This document shows positions 56,633-64,000 of a DNA stretch of 64,000 nt, piece by piece. The stretch lies in the NCBI GenBank assembly GCA_963721725.1, contig CAVRLX010000004.1, positions 8,320 to 72,319 on the forward strand, read 5' to 3'. Source of the DNA: RI-153 sp963721725. Lineage in GTDB: Bacteria > Chloroflexota > Anaerolineae > Caldilineales > Caldilineaceae. Every line of letters starts with the position of its first letter. Within the stretch, counting starts at the first letter, position 1. The notes below the pieces were generated by a model. The model was given only the letters and a program-made list of their open reading frames with translations. It did not search any database and was not told the DNA's origin. The translations under genes were made by a program, and so were the position numbers.

Positions 56633-57667
56633 ATGCCCCCTCAGAGACCTGATTTGGAAAGCCTCGCCCCAGAGGTACGCGCCTATATTGACTATTTGGA
56701 AGAAGCCCTGGACGCCGGGCCAGACGATGGCACATCTGCACGGGCCGTCTCCACGGAACCCAGCGAAGCCCCTACTACACGCGTGGTAGTGACGATTAGC
56801 CAGAGCGGCATGATCAAGCGCACGCCACGCCACCTCTACAGCCGCCAACGCCGCGGCGGCATGGGCGTCTTTGATCTGGAGACCGCCGAGAGTGATCCAC
56901 CCGCGCTGCTAAGTATCCCTGACATTGGGGAGCGGCTGTTGATCTTCAGCGACCGCAGCCGCCTCTTCCCACTGCGTGTGAGCGAACTGCCTGAAACGCC
57001 TGTGCGTGCCCGCGGCCAGGCACTCACCCATTGGTTTCCGCTCCAGCCCGGCGAGCGCCCAGCCGTGGCAATTCCCGACAGCGGCGGAACCTATCTCTAT
57101 CTGCTCAGCGACCGTGGCTGGGTGCGTCGTGTCGCCGGGAACCAACTCACGCGCCTCGCCGCAGGCACAGCGGTGGAGATCCGCCCCAGCCACAAGCCTG
57201 TAGCCGCCTGTTGGGGCAACGGTGACCGCGATCTGCTCGTGGTCACCCGCACCGGGCAGGCCATTCGCTTTGAAGAAAAGCAAGTGCCTATTCAAGGCGG
57301 CTGTCTGGGCATTCGGCTGGATGCCGACGACGAAGCGTTGGGCATTGCCGTCGCCGATGAGAATAGCAGCGTCTTTCTGCTGGGCGACGACGGCAAAGGC
57401 ACAATTCGCCAGATGAGCGGCTTCCGTGCCAACAAATCCCCTGGCTCTGGCGGCAAAACAATTATGAAGGCGGAGCGCATGGTGGACGTGCGCGAAGTTG
57501 CCGCCGATCAAGATATTTTCATTATCTCGCGGCTAAGTAAACTGATCCGCTTTGGGGCCGACGAAGTGCCGCCCAAAGAGGGCGTGGTGCAAGGCGTCAA
57601 CTGTATCAACCTGCGCGCCGACGAAGCTGTCGCCTTTGCCGTCAGCGACGCTGGCGCACCGGTGTAG
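56633..57667 (+). CDS. Stand-alone GyrA C-terminal domain-like beta-pinwheel protein
   Basis: A 344-residue protein formed only of DNA gyrase A C-terminal-type repeats. The DNA-wrapping GyrA-box is present as QRRGGMG (72-78), and further blades show LLIFSDRSRLFPLRVSELPE, YLYLLSDRGWVRRVAGNQL, DLLVVTRTGQAIRFEEKQVP, and IFIISRLSKLIRFGADEVPP. The catalytic breakage-reunion domain is absent and the first 45 residues are a short acidic lead. It would bind and bend DNA without cutting it. AAGGAGG precedes the ATG. It is followed after seven bases by yqeB, so it belongs to that operon, though no functional link is known. Confidence 0.88.
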   Translation: MPPQRPDLESLAPEVRAYIDYLEEALDAGPDDGTSARAVSTEPSEAPTTRVVVTISQSGMIKRTPRHLYSRQRRGGMGVFDLETAESDPPALLSIPDIGERLLIFSDRSRLFPLRVSELPETPVRARGQALTHWFPLQPGERPAVAIPDSGGTYLYLLSDRGWVRRVAGNQLTRLAAGTAVEIRPSHKPVAACWGNGDRDLLVVTRTGQAIRFEEKQVPIQGGCLGIRLDADDEALGIAVADENSSVFLLGDDGKGTIRQMSGFRANKSPGSGGKTIMKAERMVDVREVAADQDIFIISRLSKLIRFGADEVPPKEGVVQGVNCINLRADEAVAFAVSDAGAPV

Positions 57668-57674
57668 TGAATCT

Positions 57675-58508
57675 ATGCGATTTGACGACCTTTTCGTTGT
57701 AATTAAGGGCGCGGGTGATCTGGCAACCGGCATAGGTTGGCGGCTGCACCGCTGCGGCTTCCCTGTGCTAATGACAGAGATCGCGCAGCCGCTGACTGTG
57801 CGCCGCACTGTGGCCTTTGCCGAAGCCATCTTCCGCGGCGAGACCACGGTGGAGGGGATCACGGCGCGGCGCTGTCATGCGACGGATGTGCCGGACGTGC
57901 TGCGCGCCGGCGAAATCCCCGTGCTTGTCGATCCCGACGCCGCCATTCTCGCCGAGATCCGCCCTACGGTGCTGGTGGATGCGATTGTGGCAAAGCAGAA
58001 CACCGGCACGCGCATTGAGCAGGCCCCGCTTGTGATCGGCCTGGGGCCGGGCTTCGGCGTGGGCGTGGACTGCCACGCCATTATCGAAACCCACCGCGGC
58101 CACACGTTGGGGCGCGTGCTCTGGCAGGGCAGCGCGCTGCCTGACACGGGCATCCCAGGGGCAATTTCTGGCGTGGGCGTAGAGGGTACGCGCGTGTTGC
58201 GCTCGCCCATTGGCGGGCAGTTAATCGCCCATGCCCGCATTGGGGATCTCGTCCCCAGCGGGGCCATGATTGCCACCATCCAATCGGCGGAGCAGACCGC
58301 TGCGCCTGTAATCGCACCCTTTACGGGCGTGTTGCGTGGGCTGATCCATGAAAGCGTGTCGGTGAGCGCTGGCCTCAAGATCGGTGATCTTGATCCGCGG
58401 CTTGATCCCGACGCCGTGTGGACCATTTCCGACAAGTCGCTGGCCGTGGGCGGCGGCGTCCTGGAGGCGATCTTGGGCTGGCAGGCCGACCAATCATCCA
58501 ACCAATGA
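57675..58508 (+). CDS. yqeB: YqeB/EF2563 family selenium-dependent molybdenum hydroxylase system protein
   Basis: A 277-residue protein of the EF2563/YqeB family linked by genome context to selenium-dependent molybdenum hydroxylases. The N-terminal IKGAGDLATGIGWRLHRCGF is the family's Rossmann-like signature, followed by VLMTEIAQPLTVRRTVAFAE, VLVDAIVAKQNTG and LVIGLGPGFGVGVDCHAIIE. The C-terminal part has a biotin-lipoyl-like fold (APVIAPFTGVLRGLIHESV). The exact reaction is not established. The start ATG at 57675 lies seven bases after the preceding stop; cofE follows. Confidence 0.88.
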   Translation: MRFDDLFVVIKGAGDLATGIGWRLHRCGFPVLMTEIAQPLTVRRTVAFAEAIFRGETTVEGITARRCHATDVPDVLRAGEIPVLVDPDAAILAEIRPTVLVDAIVAKQNTGTRIEQAPLVIGLGPGFGVGVDCHAIIETHRGHTLGRVLWQGSALPDTGIPGAISGVGVEGTRVLRSPIGGQLIAHARIGDLVPSGAMIATIQSAEQTAAPVIAPFTGVLRGLIHESVSVSAGLKIGDLDPRLDPDAVWTISDKSLAVGGGVLEAILGWQADQSSNQ

Positions 58509-58542
58509 TTCGATTTATTCGATTTTTAGACGAAAGCTATTT

Positions 58543-59322
58543 ATGACTGAAGAGATGTGTTTGTTTGCTGTAAAGGATCTTCCGCTGATTCACCCCGGCG
58601 ATGATCTGGCCCAATTGATTGTGGAGAAGCTGGCCGCGGCAGGGCGTGCGCTGCAAGCGGGCGACATTTTGGTGATTGCCCAAAAAGTGGTGAGCAAGGC
58701 CGAAAATCGACTGGTGCGTCTGGCCGATGTTGAACCGTCTGCCCAGGCGCTGGAAGTGGCCGAACTGACGCGCAAAGATCCCAAACGAGTGCAGGTGATC
58801 TTGGATGACAGCAACGAGATTGTGCGGGCGCGGCCAGGGCTGCTGATTGTGGAGCAAAAGGGCGGCTGGGTCTGTGCCCACGGCGGCATGGATCGCTCCA
58901 ACGTGCCCACGGTGGGCGACGATCCCAACGACGAGGTGGTGGCGCTGCTCCCCGCCGATGGCGATGCCAGCGCCGAAGGGTTGCGCGCCCGCCTGTATGA
59001 ATTAAGCGGGCAGCGTGTGGGCGTGATCATCAACGATAGCCACGGGCGCGCCTGGCGTGTGGGCACGGCGGGGATCTGCATTGGCTGTGCCGGGTTGCCG
59101 CCGCTGTGGAATCAGCGCGGCCTGCACGATCTTTATGGCTATGAACTGGTCGCCAGCGAAGAGTGTATTGTGGATGAACTGGCCGCCGCCGCCAGCCTGC
59201 TCATGGGCCAGAGCGACGAAGGCCGCCCTGTGGTGGTGATCCGCGGCTATCTCCCGCCGGATCTGCCGCCCGCCCCCGCCAAGATCCTGCAACGTGACAA
59301 GACGATGGATGTCTTCCGCTGA
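58543..59322 (+). CDS. cofE: Coenzyme F420-0:L-glutamate ligase (CofE/FbiB N-terminal type)
   Basis: A 259-residue enzyme that would add gamma-linked glutamates to F420-0 using GTP. Family segments are LIHPGDDLAQLIVEKL, DILVIAQKVVSKAENRLV, QVILDDSNEIVRARPGLLIV, WVCAHGGMDRSNVP, GVIINDSHGRAWRVGTAGIC and CIGCAGLPPLWNQRGLHDLY. The length matches single-domain CofE, without the FbiB nitroreductase extension. The ATG at 58543 lies 34 bases after yqeB on the same strand. The organism therefore probably makes F420. Confidence 0.92.
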   Translation: MTEEMCLFAVKDLPLIHPGDDLAQLIVEKLAAAGRALQAGDILVIAQKVVSKAENRLVRLADVEPSAQALEVAELTRKDPKRVQVILDDSNEIVRARPGLLIVEQKGGWVCAHGGMDRSNVPTVGDDPNDEVVALLPADGDASAEGLRARLYELSGQRVGVIINDSHGRAWRVGTAGICIGCAGLPPLWNQRGLHDLYGYELVASEECIVDELAAAASLLMGQSDEGRPVVVIRGYLPPDLPPAPAKILQRDKTMDVFR

Positions 59323-59329
59323 AGAATTT

Positions 59330-59490
59330 TTATCGCAGAGCACGCGGAGAGCGCAGAGAGGTTCAGAATAGAACGCAGATGACGCAGATTAAACAGATTT
59401 TCGCAGATCAGAAAAATTCTCTGGCATCCGCGGCAATCCGCTCCATCCGCCCAATCCGTGTTCTATTTCCTCTGCGTACTCTGCGTTAAA
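59330..59490. repeat. Imperfect inverted repeat of CGCAGAG / CGCAGAT / AATCCG words
   Basis: GAAGAATTTTTATCGCAGAG with more CGCAGAG words on the left faces CCTCTGCGTACTCTGCGTTA and AATTTCTTC on the right; the middle holds ACGCAGATGACGCAGATT and its near complement made of ATCCGC words. It lies between convergent cofE and HAD genes and shares words with the cassette ends at 10.2 and 10.8 kb. Confidence 0.85.
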
Positions 59491-60259
59491 TTTCTTCGCT
59501 CAGCAGCCCGTCGATCCGTTCCAGCACCAGCGTTGGCGCTAGACCGGAGGCCGCCAGTTTGGCGCGGTCGGCGTCGCCGGTGAGGACCAACGCCGTTGCC
59601 ATCCCGGCGCGAATGCCCATTTCAATGTCGGTCTCCAGCCGGTCGCCCACCATGATGCAGCGTTCCGGTGGCAAATGGAGCAGCCCCATAATTGTCTCCA
59701 CCATAATGGGCGAGGGCTTGCCCACAATCGGATCACAGACTGCGCCGGTACAGGCTTCAATCGCGGCAATCATGGCGGCGGCATCGGGTTCTCCGCCGCC
59801 GGGAACCGGACAATAGCGGTCCCCATTCGTGGCAACCAACCGCGCCCCTGCCCGCACAGCATCAAACGCGATCTGCAACTTGCGGTAATCGAAGGTGCGA
59901 TCAAACGAGGCCACCACAAAATCTACGGCGGCATCCTCGGCAAGGACAAAGCCCGCCACGCGCAGATCGGCCTTGAGTGCGTCCTCTCCCACCACAAAGA
60001 GCCGTGCCCCCGGCGCATGGCGCAATAGCCACTGCACCAGTACAAACGAAGAGTTGACCACATCTTCCAGGGCGGCGACAATGCCCATGCGCGCCAGCTT
60101 TGCCACATATTGTTGGCGTGTTTTGGTGGGATTGTTGGAAAGAAAGACCGTGCGACAACCAGCGCGCTGAAGTTGTGTCACCGTCTCGACCGCGCCTGGC
60201 AGCGCATCGTCGCCCAAATAGATCGTGCCGTCGAGGTCAAAAAGATAGGCGCTGTACAT
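59486..60259 (-). CDS. HAD-superfamily phosphatase, NagD-like (subfamily IIA)
   Basis: A 257-residue haloacid-dehalogenase-type phosphatase, probably for a small phosphorylated sugar or nucleotide. Motif I DLDGTIY has the nucleophile Asp8 and Asp10, motif II is FLSNN, motif III is the Lys in VGKPSP, and motif IV is MVGDRLETDI. The C2 cap (CR..VNSSFVLVQWLL to ATNGDRYCPVPG) marks subfamily IIA. The substrate is not known. The C-terminus overlaps the repeat at 59330-59490 by five bases. Confidence 0.91.
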   Translation of the reverse strand: MYSAYLFDLDGTIYLGDDALPGAVETVTQLQRAGCRTVFLSNNPTKTRQQYVAKLARMGIVAALEDVVNSSFVLVQWLLRHAPGARLFVVGEDALKADLRVAGFVLAEDAAVDFVVASFDRTFDYRKLQIAFDAVRAGARLVATNGDRYCPVPGGGEPDAAAMIAAIEACTGAVCDPIVGKPSPIMVETIMGLLHLPPERCIMVGDRLETDIEMGIRAGMATALVLTGDADRAKLAASGLAPTLVLERIDGLLSEEI

Positions 60260-60434
60260 GGGCTTTCCTTTTCAGGACGTACATACGCCCTACTTTTTGT
60301 GAAAATTACTTCTAGACCTGGCCCCAGTGTCAAGGTGAATGCAGCGTCTATTGGCGCTTTTCAATCCGATGATCCGCCAGTTTGTGGAGATCTACAGAGA
60401 GCCATCCTCAGCCGAGACCATGATGGGTAATTGA

Positions 60435-60487
60435 TATTGGATAGTGGCTTGAGAGGGGAGGCTCTTCTCAAGCCACTATCCAATATC
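60435..60487 (-). terminator. 21-bp-stem hairpin terminator
   Basis: ATATTGGATAGTGGCTTGAG plus A (60435-60455) is the exact reverse complement of 60467-60487, with an 11-base loop. It follows the small hypothetical gene on the minus strand by about 50 bases. Confidence 0.82.
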
Positions 60488-60492
60488 CGCCG

Positions 60493-60520
60493 TATCTATT
60501 CCCGTCTAGGGTGCGTCGGT
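60493..60520 (+). repeat. Half-copy of the TGCGACGCAC palindromic element (copy 3)
   Basis: TATCTATTCCCGTCTAGGGT followed by GCGTCGG matches the left end of the elements at 33108 and 36684; the right arm is absent. Confidence 0.6.
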
Positions 60521-60536
60521 ACTATCCGCCTGTCCT

Positions 60537-60968
60537 TTACTTCGCCGAGATACGCACGTTGTAAAGAATATAACTGGCGTCGCCAAACTCACCCACAACT
60601 TTGACATCCTGGCCCACATAGGCCGAAAAATCGCCGTCAATGTGTTCACCGGGCGCGCCTGTGCTGAGCAAGAAATAGCGTCCCTTCTTCTCTTGATAGA
60701 GAAAACCGCCGGCCCCGTTGGCCTCTGGCGGCAAATTGGGCGCAGTGGCAACAATCGTCCCAGCACGGGTCGATTTACCGGCGATCTTCTCAACACTGGT
60801 CACTTCCGGGGAGAGAATGCTCTGATCTTCCACCGAGCCAGCTACCGTCAGCCAACTTCCCACCAAATCGCTCTCCAAACGCTTGCCCAGATGGTAACGC
60901 GTCCCTGAAATTGGCTCTAAAATCACTGAGTCACTTTCCAAAACACCATAAATTTTCTGCTTTGCCAT
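60537..60968 (-). CDS. Small hypothetical beta-rich protein
   Basis: A 143-residue protein without signal peptide or membrane helix. I do not recognise the family. Two halves look alike in pattern: YHLGKRLESDLVGSWLTVAG and HIDGDFSAYVGQDVKVVGEF, each ending in a G-x-x-[VL]-x-V-x-G strand, which suggests one or two OB-fold-like barrels. The ATG at 60968 has GAGGAG eight bases upstream, and a strong terminator follows, so it is very probably a real single-gene unit. A LacI-type palindrome lies 136 bases upstream. Confidence 0.72.
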   Translation of the reverse strand: MAKQKIYGVLESDSVILEPISGTRYHLGKRLESDLVGSWLTVAGSVEDQSILSPEVTSVEKIAGKSTRAGTIVATAPNLPPEANGAGGFLYQEKKGRYFLLSTGAPGEHIDGDFSAYVGQDVKVVGEFGDASYILYNVRISAK

Positions 60969-61371
60969 AACGCAACTCCTCATAAAAAGGGTGGCAAATC
61001 AGCCACCTCAAGATTCAGTTTGAATTGTGCCCCCATATATGCCATCCAACCATTGCCGCCACAAGCTGGATTCGATGCCACCATGTTCATACGCGCGACA
61101 GCCTGCAACCGGTTGCACAAGCGTCAGCAAGAATATCACATTGGCTTTTGGCGGGCAATTCTACAAGGCGCTGGATGATTCAACGTTAGTGTAGCGCAAC
61201 TTTTCTGGGGCTACAGTGTTTTCTCTTTACAAAGGATCTTTCTGATTTGTCGGCTAGTTTATACAAACGTAAAATGGATAAGATCCTGGGTTGATGTCAA
61301 TTTCGCTTGGTCCGCCAGGCTGCATTTATCATTTTTATTGATTCAGATTTATTGATTCAGAAGGAAGAGGT
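60969..61371. other. Divergent intergenic region before fabF
   Basis: No gene is visible. The stretch holds the palindrome at 61104-61117 and an AT-rich part (61,230-61,345) that should contain the fabF promoter, though I see no strong consensus hexamers. Confidence 0.45.
61104..61117. promoter_or_regulatory. Perfect 14-bp palindrome, LacI/GntR-type operator candidate
   Basis: TGCAACCGGTTGCA has the spacing and central CCGG of LacI-family sites. It lies between the divergent hypothetical and fabF genes, 136 bases from one start and 255 from the other. Confidence 0.45.
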
Positions 61372-62665
61372 ATGACCGAGCAATTCAAGCGCCATTCCAA
61401 CGGACACCCCCCGCGCGTCGTGATCACAGGGGTGGGCGCGCTAACTCCTGTGGGGCTGAGTCTGCCGGAGACGTGGCAAAATTTATTGGCCGGGCGTTCT
61501 GGCATTGATCATATTTCGCGCTTTGATACCAGCGATCTCAAGACCACCTTTGCCGGTGAACTGAAAGGCTTTGACCCAGCCAACTACATGGATCGCAAAG
61601 AGGCGCGTCGGTTGGACCCTTATATCCAATACGCGCTGGTTGCCACAGCAGAGGCGGTGCGCGACGCCGGGATTGACTTTACCCAGGAACAATCTGACCG
61701 TGTCGGCGTGATTATGGCAAGCGGCGTGGGCGGCATTCAGACAATTCTGGAGAGCCAGAGCATTGCCAACGAAAAAGGCTTGCACCGCATTAGCCCCTTT
61801 GCCATCCCCAACCTGCTGATCGACAGCGCCGCTGGCCGCATTGCCATTGACTATAATCTGCATGGCCCCAATTTTTCCGTGGTCAACGCCTGTGCCAGCG
61901 GAACGGCTGCCACCGGGGAGGCGTTTGAGTTGATCCGACGTGGCGACGCCGATGTGATGGTGGTGGGCGGGGCCGAAGCCGGCCTTGGTGCCGATTATTG
62001 TGGGCGGCTTTGATGTGCAAAATGCCATGAGCCGGCGCAACGATAACCCAGCGGCTGCCTGTCGCCCCTTTGACGCTGACCGCGATGGCTTTGTCATGAG
62101 CGAGGGCAGCGCGGTGATGATCCTGGAGACGTTGGATCACGCCCAGGCGCGCGGGGCGCGCATCTATGCCGAAGTGATTGGCTATGGCAACAGCGCCGAC
62201 GCCCAGAGCATGGTGGCCCCCCACGATCAGGGCCGCGGCGCAATTGATGCCATGCGTGTGGCGCTGCGCAAAGGCGAAGCCTATGGCGTTGGCAGTAAAG
62301 AAGTCAATTATATCAATGCCCACGGCACCAGCACCCCGCTTAATGATCCCGGCGAAACGTTGGCAATCAAGAAGGTGCTGGGCGAACATGCGTATACCAT
62401 CAACGTGAGCAGCACCAAAAGCATGATGGGCCATCTGCTGGGCGCAGCCGGCGCGATTGAGGCGATTGTCTGCGCCAAGAGCATCGAAACCGGCTGGATT
62501 CCGCCCACCATTAACCTGGATACGCCAGACCCGGCCTGTGATCTGAACTATACCCCCAATCATGCAGTGCAAAGCGATGTGCGTGTGACCCTGAGCAACA
62601 GTTTCGGGTTTGGTGGGCATAATTCGTGTATTATGCTGCGACGGTATGAGGAAGAGACCCAATGA
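61372..62665 (+). CDS. fabF: Beta-ketoacyl-ACP synthase II (frameshifted)
   Basis: About 430 residues after correction. This condensing enzyme elongates fatty acyl-ACP with malonyl-ACP. The Cys-His-His triad is complete: Cys in VNACASGTAATG, His in NAHGTSTPLND, His in STKSMMGHLLGAAG. The N-terminal VVITGVGALTPVG and C-terminal NSFGFGGHNSCIML are typical. One extra base near 61,984 cuts the frame; without it GGAEAGLVPIIVGGFDVQNA joins the halves. Loss of an essential enzyme is unlikely, so I read the shift as a sequencing error. The stop overlaps fabH by four bases (ATGA). RBS AGGAAGAGG. Confidence 0.92.
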
Positions 62666-63951
62666 CATCCACAAATGACTTGTTTAATCAGCCTGAAGAA
62701 AGCAAAAACGGAAGCCATCCGGCGGCACGCGTCAACGGCAATGGCCATCACCAGGCCCAGCCCCTGCCCGCCGCGCCCAAGCCCTTGCCCGTGAACGGCC
62801 CCCGCTATGCCCAGATTGTGGGCTGGGGATATCACGTCCCTGCCAAAGTGATCACCAACCACGATCTGGAACAGATTGTCGATACCCAGGACGAGTGGAT
62901 CCGCACGCGCACAGGCATTGAAGAGCGCCATGTGGCCGCTTCGCCCCAAGAGACGTCAGCCTCGCTGGGCATTTTGGCGGCACGCAAGGCACTGGACATG
63001 GCCGATATTCACCCCAACAAGGTCGATCTGATCATCTGTGCCACCAGTTCGCCGGAACATATTTTCCCGGCCACAGCCAGCCTGATTCAAGATGGGCTGG
63101 GCGCGGCCAACGCCGGTGCGTTTGATCTGAGTGCGGCTTGCTCTGGTTTTGTCTATGGGCTGAGCATGGCCCGCGGCCATATTCTGGCGGGGGATGCCGA
63201 GTATGTGCTGGTGGTGGGCGCAGAGACCTTGAGCCGTTTGGTGGATTGGACTGACCGCGGCACCTGCGTGCTTTTTGGCGACGGTGCTGGCGCAGTGCTG
63301 GTGGCAGCCAGCCAGGTTCCCGGCGGCATTATGGCCTCGGTGCTGGGCAGCGACGGCTCGGGCGCGGATCTGCTCACCATCCCCGCCGGGGGCAGTGCCA
63401 TGCCCGCCAGCCTGGAGACGGTGAGCAATGGCAGCCACTATATTAAAATGGACGGTCGCGCAGTTTTCCGCTTTGCCACGCGTGTCATGGCCGAAGCCAC
63501 CGTCCAGGTGCTGGCAAAGGCGGGCCTCACGGTGCAGGATGTGGATCTGGTGATCCCGCATCAGGCCAACCAGCGCATTATCCAACACAGCGTGCTCAAA
63601 CAGTTACAGATCCCCGAAGATCGCGTCTTTATCAACCTGCAAAAGTATGGCAATACCAGCACGGCCAGCATTCCGATTGCGCTGTGCGAAGCGATTGAGG
63701 CCGGGCGGGTCAAGCCTGGGGACAAACTGGTCTTTGTGGGCTTTGGGGCCGGGCTGACCTGGGCCGCCTGTGCCGTGGAATGGCGCACGCCGGTGGAGAA
63801 GCCTGATACCAACTGGTGGCACAACACCCAGCGCCAGGCCACCTATCAAGCCGCCGCTGCCCGCAGCATGTGGAAGCGGGCCATCCGCCGTGTCTATAGC
63901 CAGGTGCTGCCCAGCCGCGAGGAGGGCTGGACCGAAGAGACCAACGGATAA
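62662..63951 (+). CDS. fabH: Beta-ketoacyl-ACP synthase III with N- and C-terminal extensions
   Basis: A 429-residue protein, about 100 longer than usual FabH. The catalytic Cys is in LSAACSGFVYGL, His in IPHQANQRII and Asn in KYGNTSTASIP, so it should start fatty-acid synthesis from an acyl-CoA. Residues 1-47 are a low-complexity tail rich in Asn, Pro and His; the last ~50 residues (WWHNTQRQATYQAAAARSMW and following) are a basic helical tail beyond the normal end at the strand AACAVEWR. It is translationally coupled to fabF. Forty-nine unassigned bases follow to the edge of the window. Confidence 0.92.
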   Translation: MTSTNDLFNQPEESKNGSHPAARVNGNGHHQAQPLPAAPKPLPVNGPRYAQIVGWGYHVPAKVITNHDLEQIVDTQDEWIRTRTGIEERHVAASPQETSASLGILAARKALDMADIHPNKVDLIICATSSPEHIFPATASLIQDGLGAANAGAFDLSAACSGFVYGLSMARGHILAGDAEYVLVVGAETLSRLVDWTDRGTCVLFGDGAGAVLVAASQVPGGIMASVLGSDGSGADLLTIPAGGSAMPASLETVSNGSHYIKMDGRAVFRFATRVMAEATVQVLAKAGLTVQDVDLVIPHQANQRIIQHSVLKQLQIPEDRVFINLQKYGNTSTASIPIALCEAIEAGRVKPGDKLVFVGFGAGLTWAACAVEWRTPVEKPDTNWWHNTQRQATYQAAAARSMWKRAIRRVYSQVLPSREEGWTEETNG

Positions 63952-64000
63952 GCTTGGGCCAGGAACAGGGGGAGCTTATCCCGGGTTTGCAATGGAACTA

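Overview
The window looks like chromosome of a filamentous or biofilm-forming member of the Chloroflexota (Caldilineae/Anaerolineae-like). This is an inference from the proteins: secreted proteins with long Thr/Pro and Ala/Glu linkers, internal or terminal [IV][YF]LP motifs, giant SdrD-B/DNRLRE surface proteins, lipoprotein-based sugar ABC transporters, F420 (CofE) and YqeB genes, and many intergenic phrase-like inverted repeats. No marker gene such as 16S rRNA is present, so the assignment is only moderately secure.

Layout. 1-1.1 kb: end of an NMT1/SsuB-type ABC transporter. 1.2-5.4 kb: parvulin-type foldase, rpsR (with an odd acidic/Gly N-terminal extension) and rpsF, a tRNA-Pro(CGG), and a DUF4037 protein. 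4.3-12.3 kb (minus strand): a rhamnose-type sugar ABC operon (ATPase, two permeases, lipoprotein) invaded by a GxxExxY cassette with inverted ends and by higBA plus a MOSC gene; a sulfatase diverges from it. 14-38 kb (minus strand): a surface and signalling block with a ~4,860-residue multidomain surface protein, a GGDEF+HD-GYP membrane protein, two paralogous PAS histidine kinases and a secreted subtilase. 38.4-45.3 kb (plus): a sugar-modification operon (methyltransferase, CBS-nucleotidyltransferase, 4,6-dehydratase, aminotransferase, unknown protein, Maf-type glycosyltransferase). 45.4-49.2 kb: Lon-like protease, MazG, SDR. 49.3-54.1 kb: LacI regulator with a textbook promoter and operator, followed by a ThuEFG/MalEFG-like transporter. 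54.1-60.3 kb: glycosyltransferase, sarcosine-oxidase-like flavoprotein, free-standing GyrA C-terminal pinwheel, YqeB, CofE, HAD phosphatase. 60.5-64 kb: small unknown protein, then fabF-fabH.

Two things colour the whole reading. First, many conserved genes (rpsR, fabF, lacI, legB/legC-like, subtilase, the giant surface gene) carry single-base frameshifts, several in short homopolymers; the pattern is best explained by residual indels in a long-read assembly, and I annotate these as intact genes spanning the shift. Second, intergenic spaces are full of long inverted repeats built from short repeated words (GTAACGAGTAATGAG, GGACGATGGACGG, CGCAGATTTCGCAGATT, TGCGACGCACTCGCCA and so on). They sit at gene ends, often supply the last codons and stop, and in one case lie in frame inside a glycosyltransferase.

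The most interesting regions for follow-up are the GxxExxY cassette, the Maf/nonulosonate-like operon, the surface-protein/c-di-GMP/subtilase block, the repeat exaptation, and the stand-alone GyrA-box protein.
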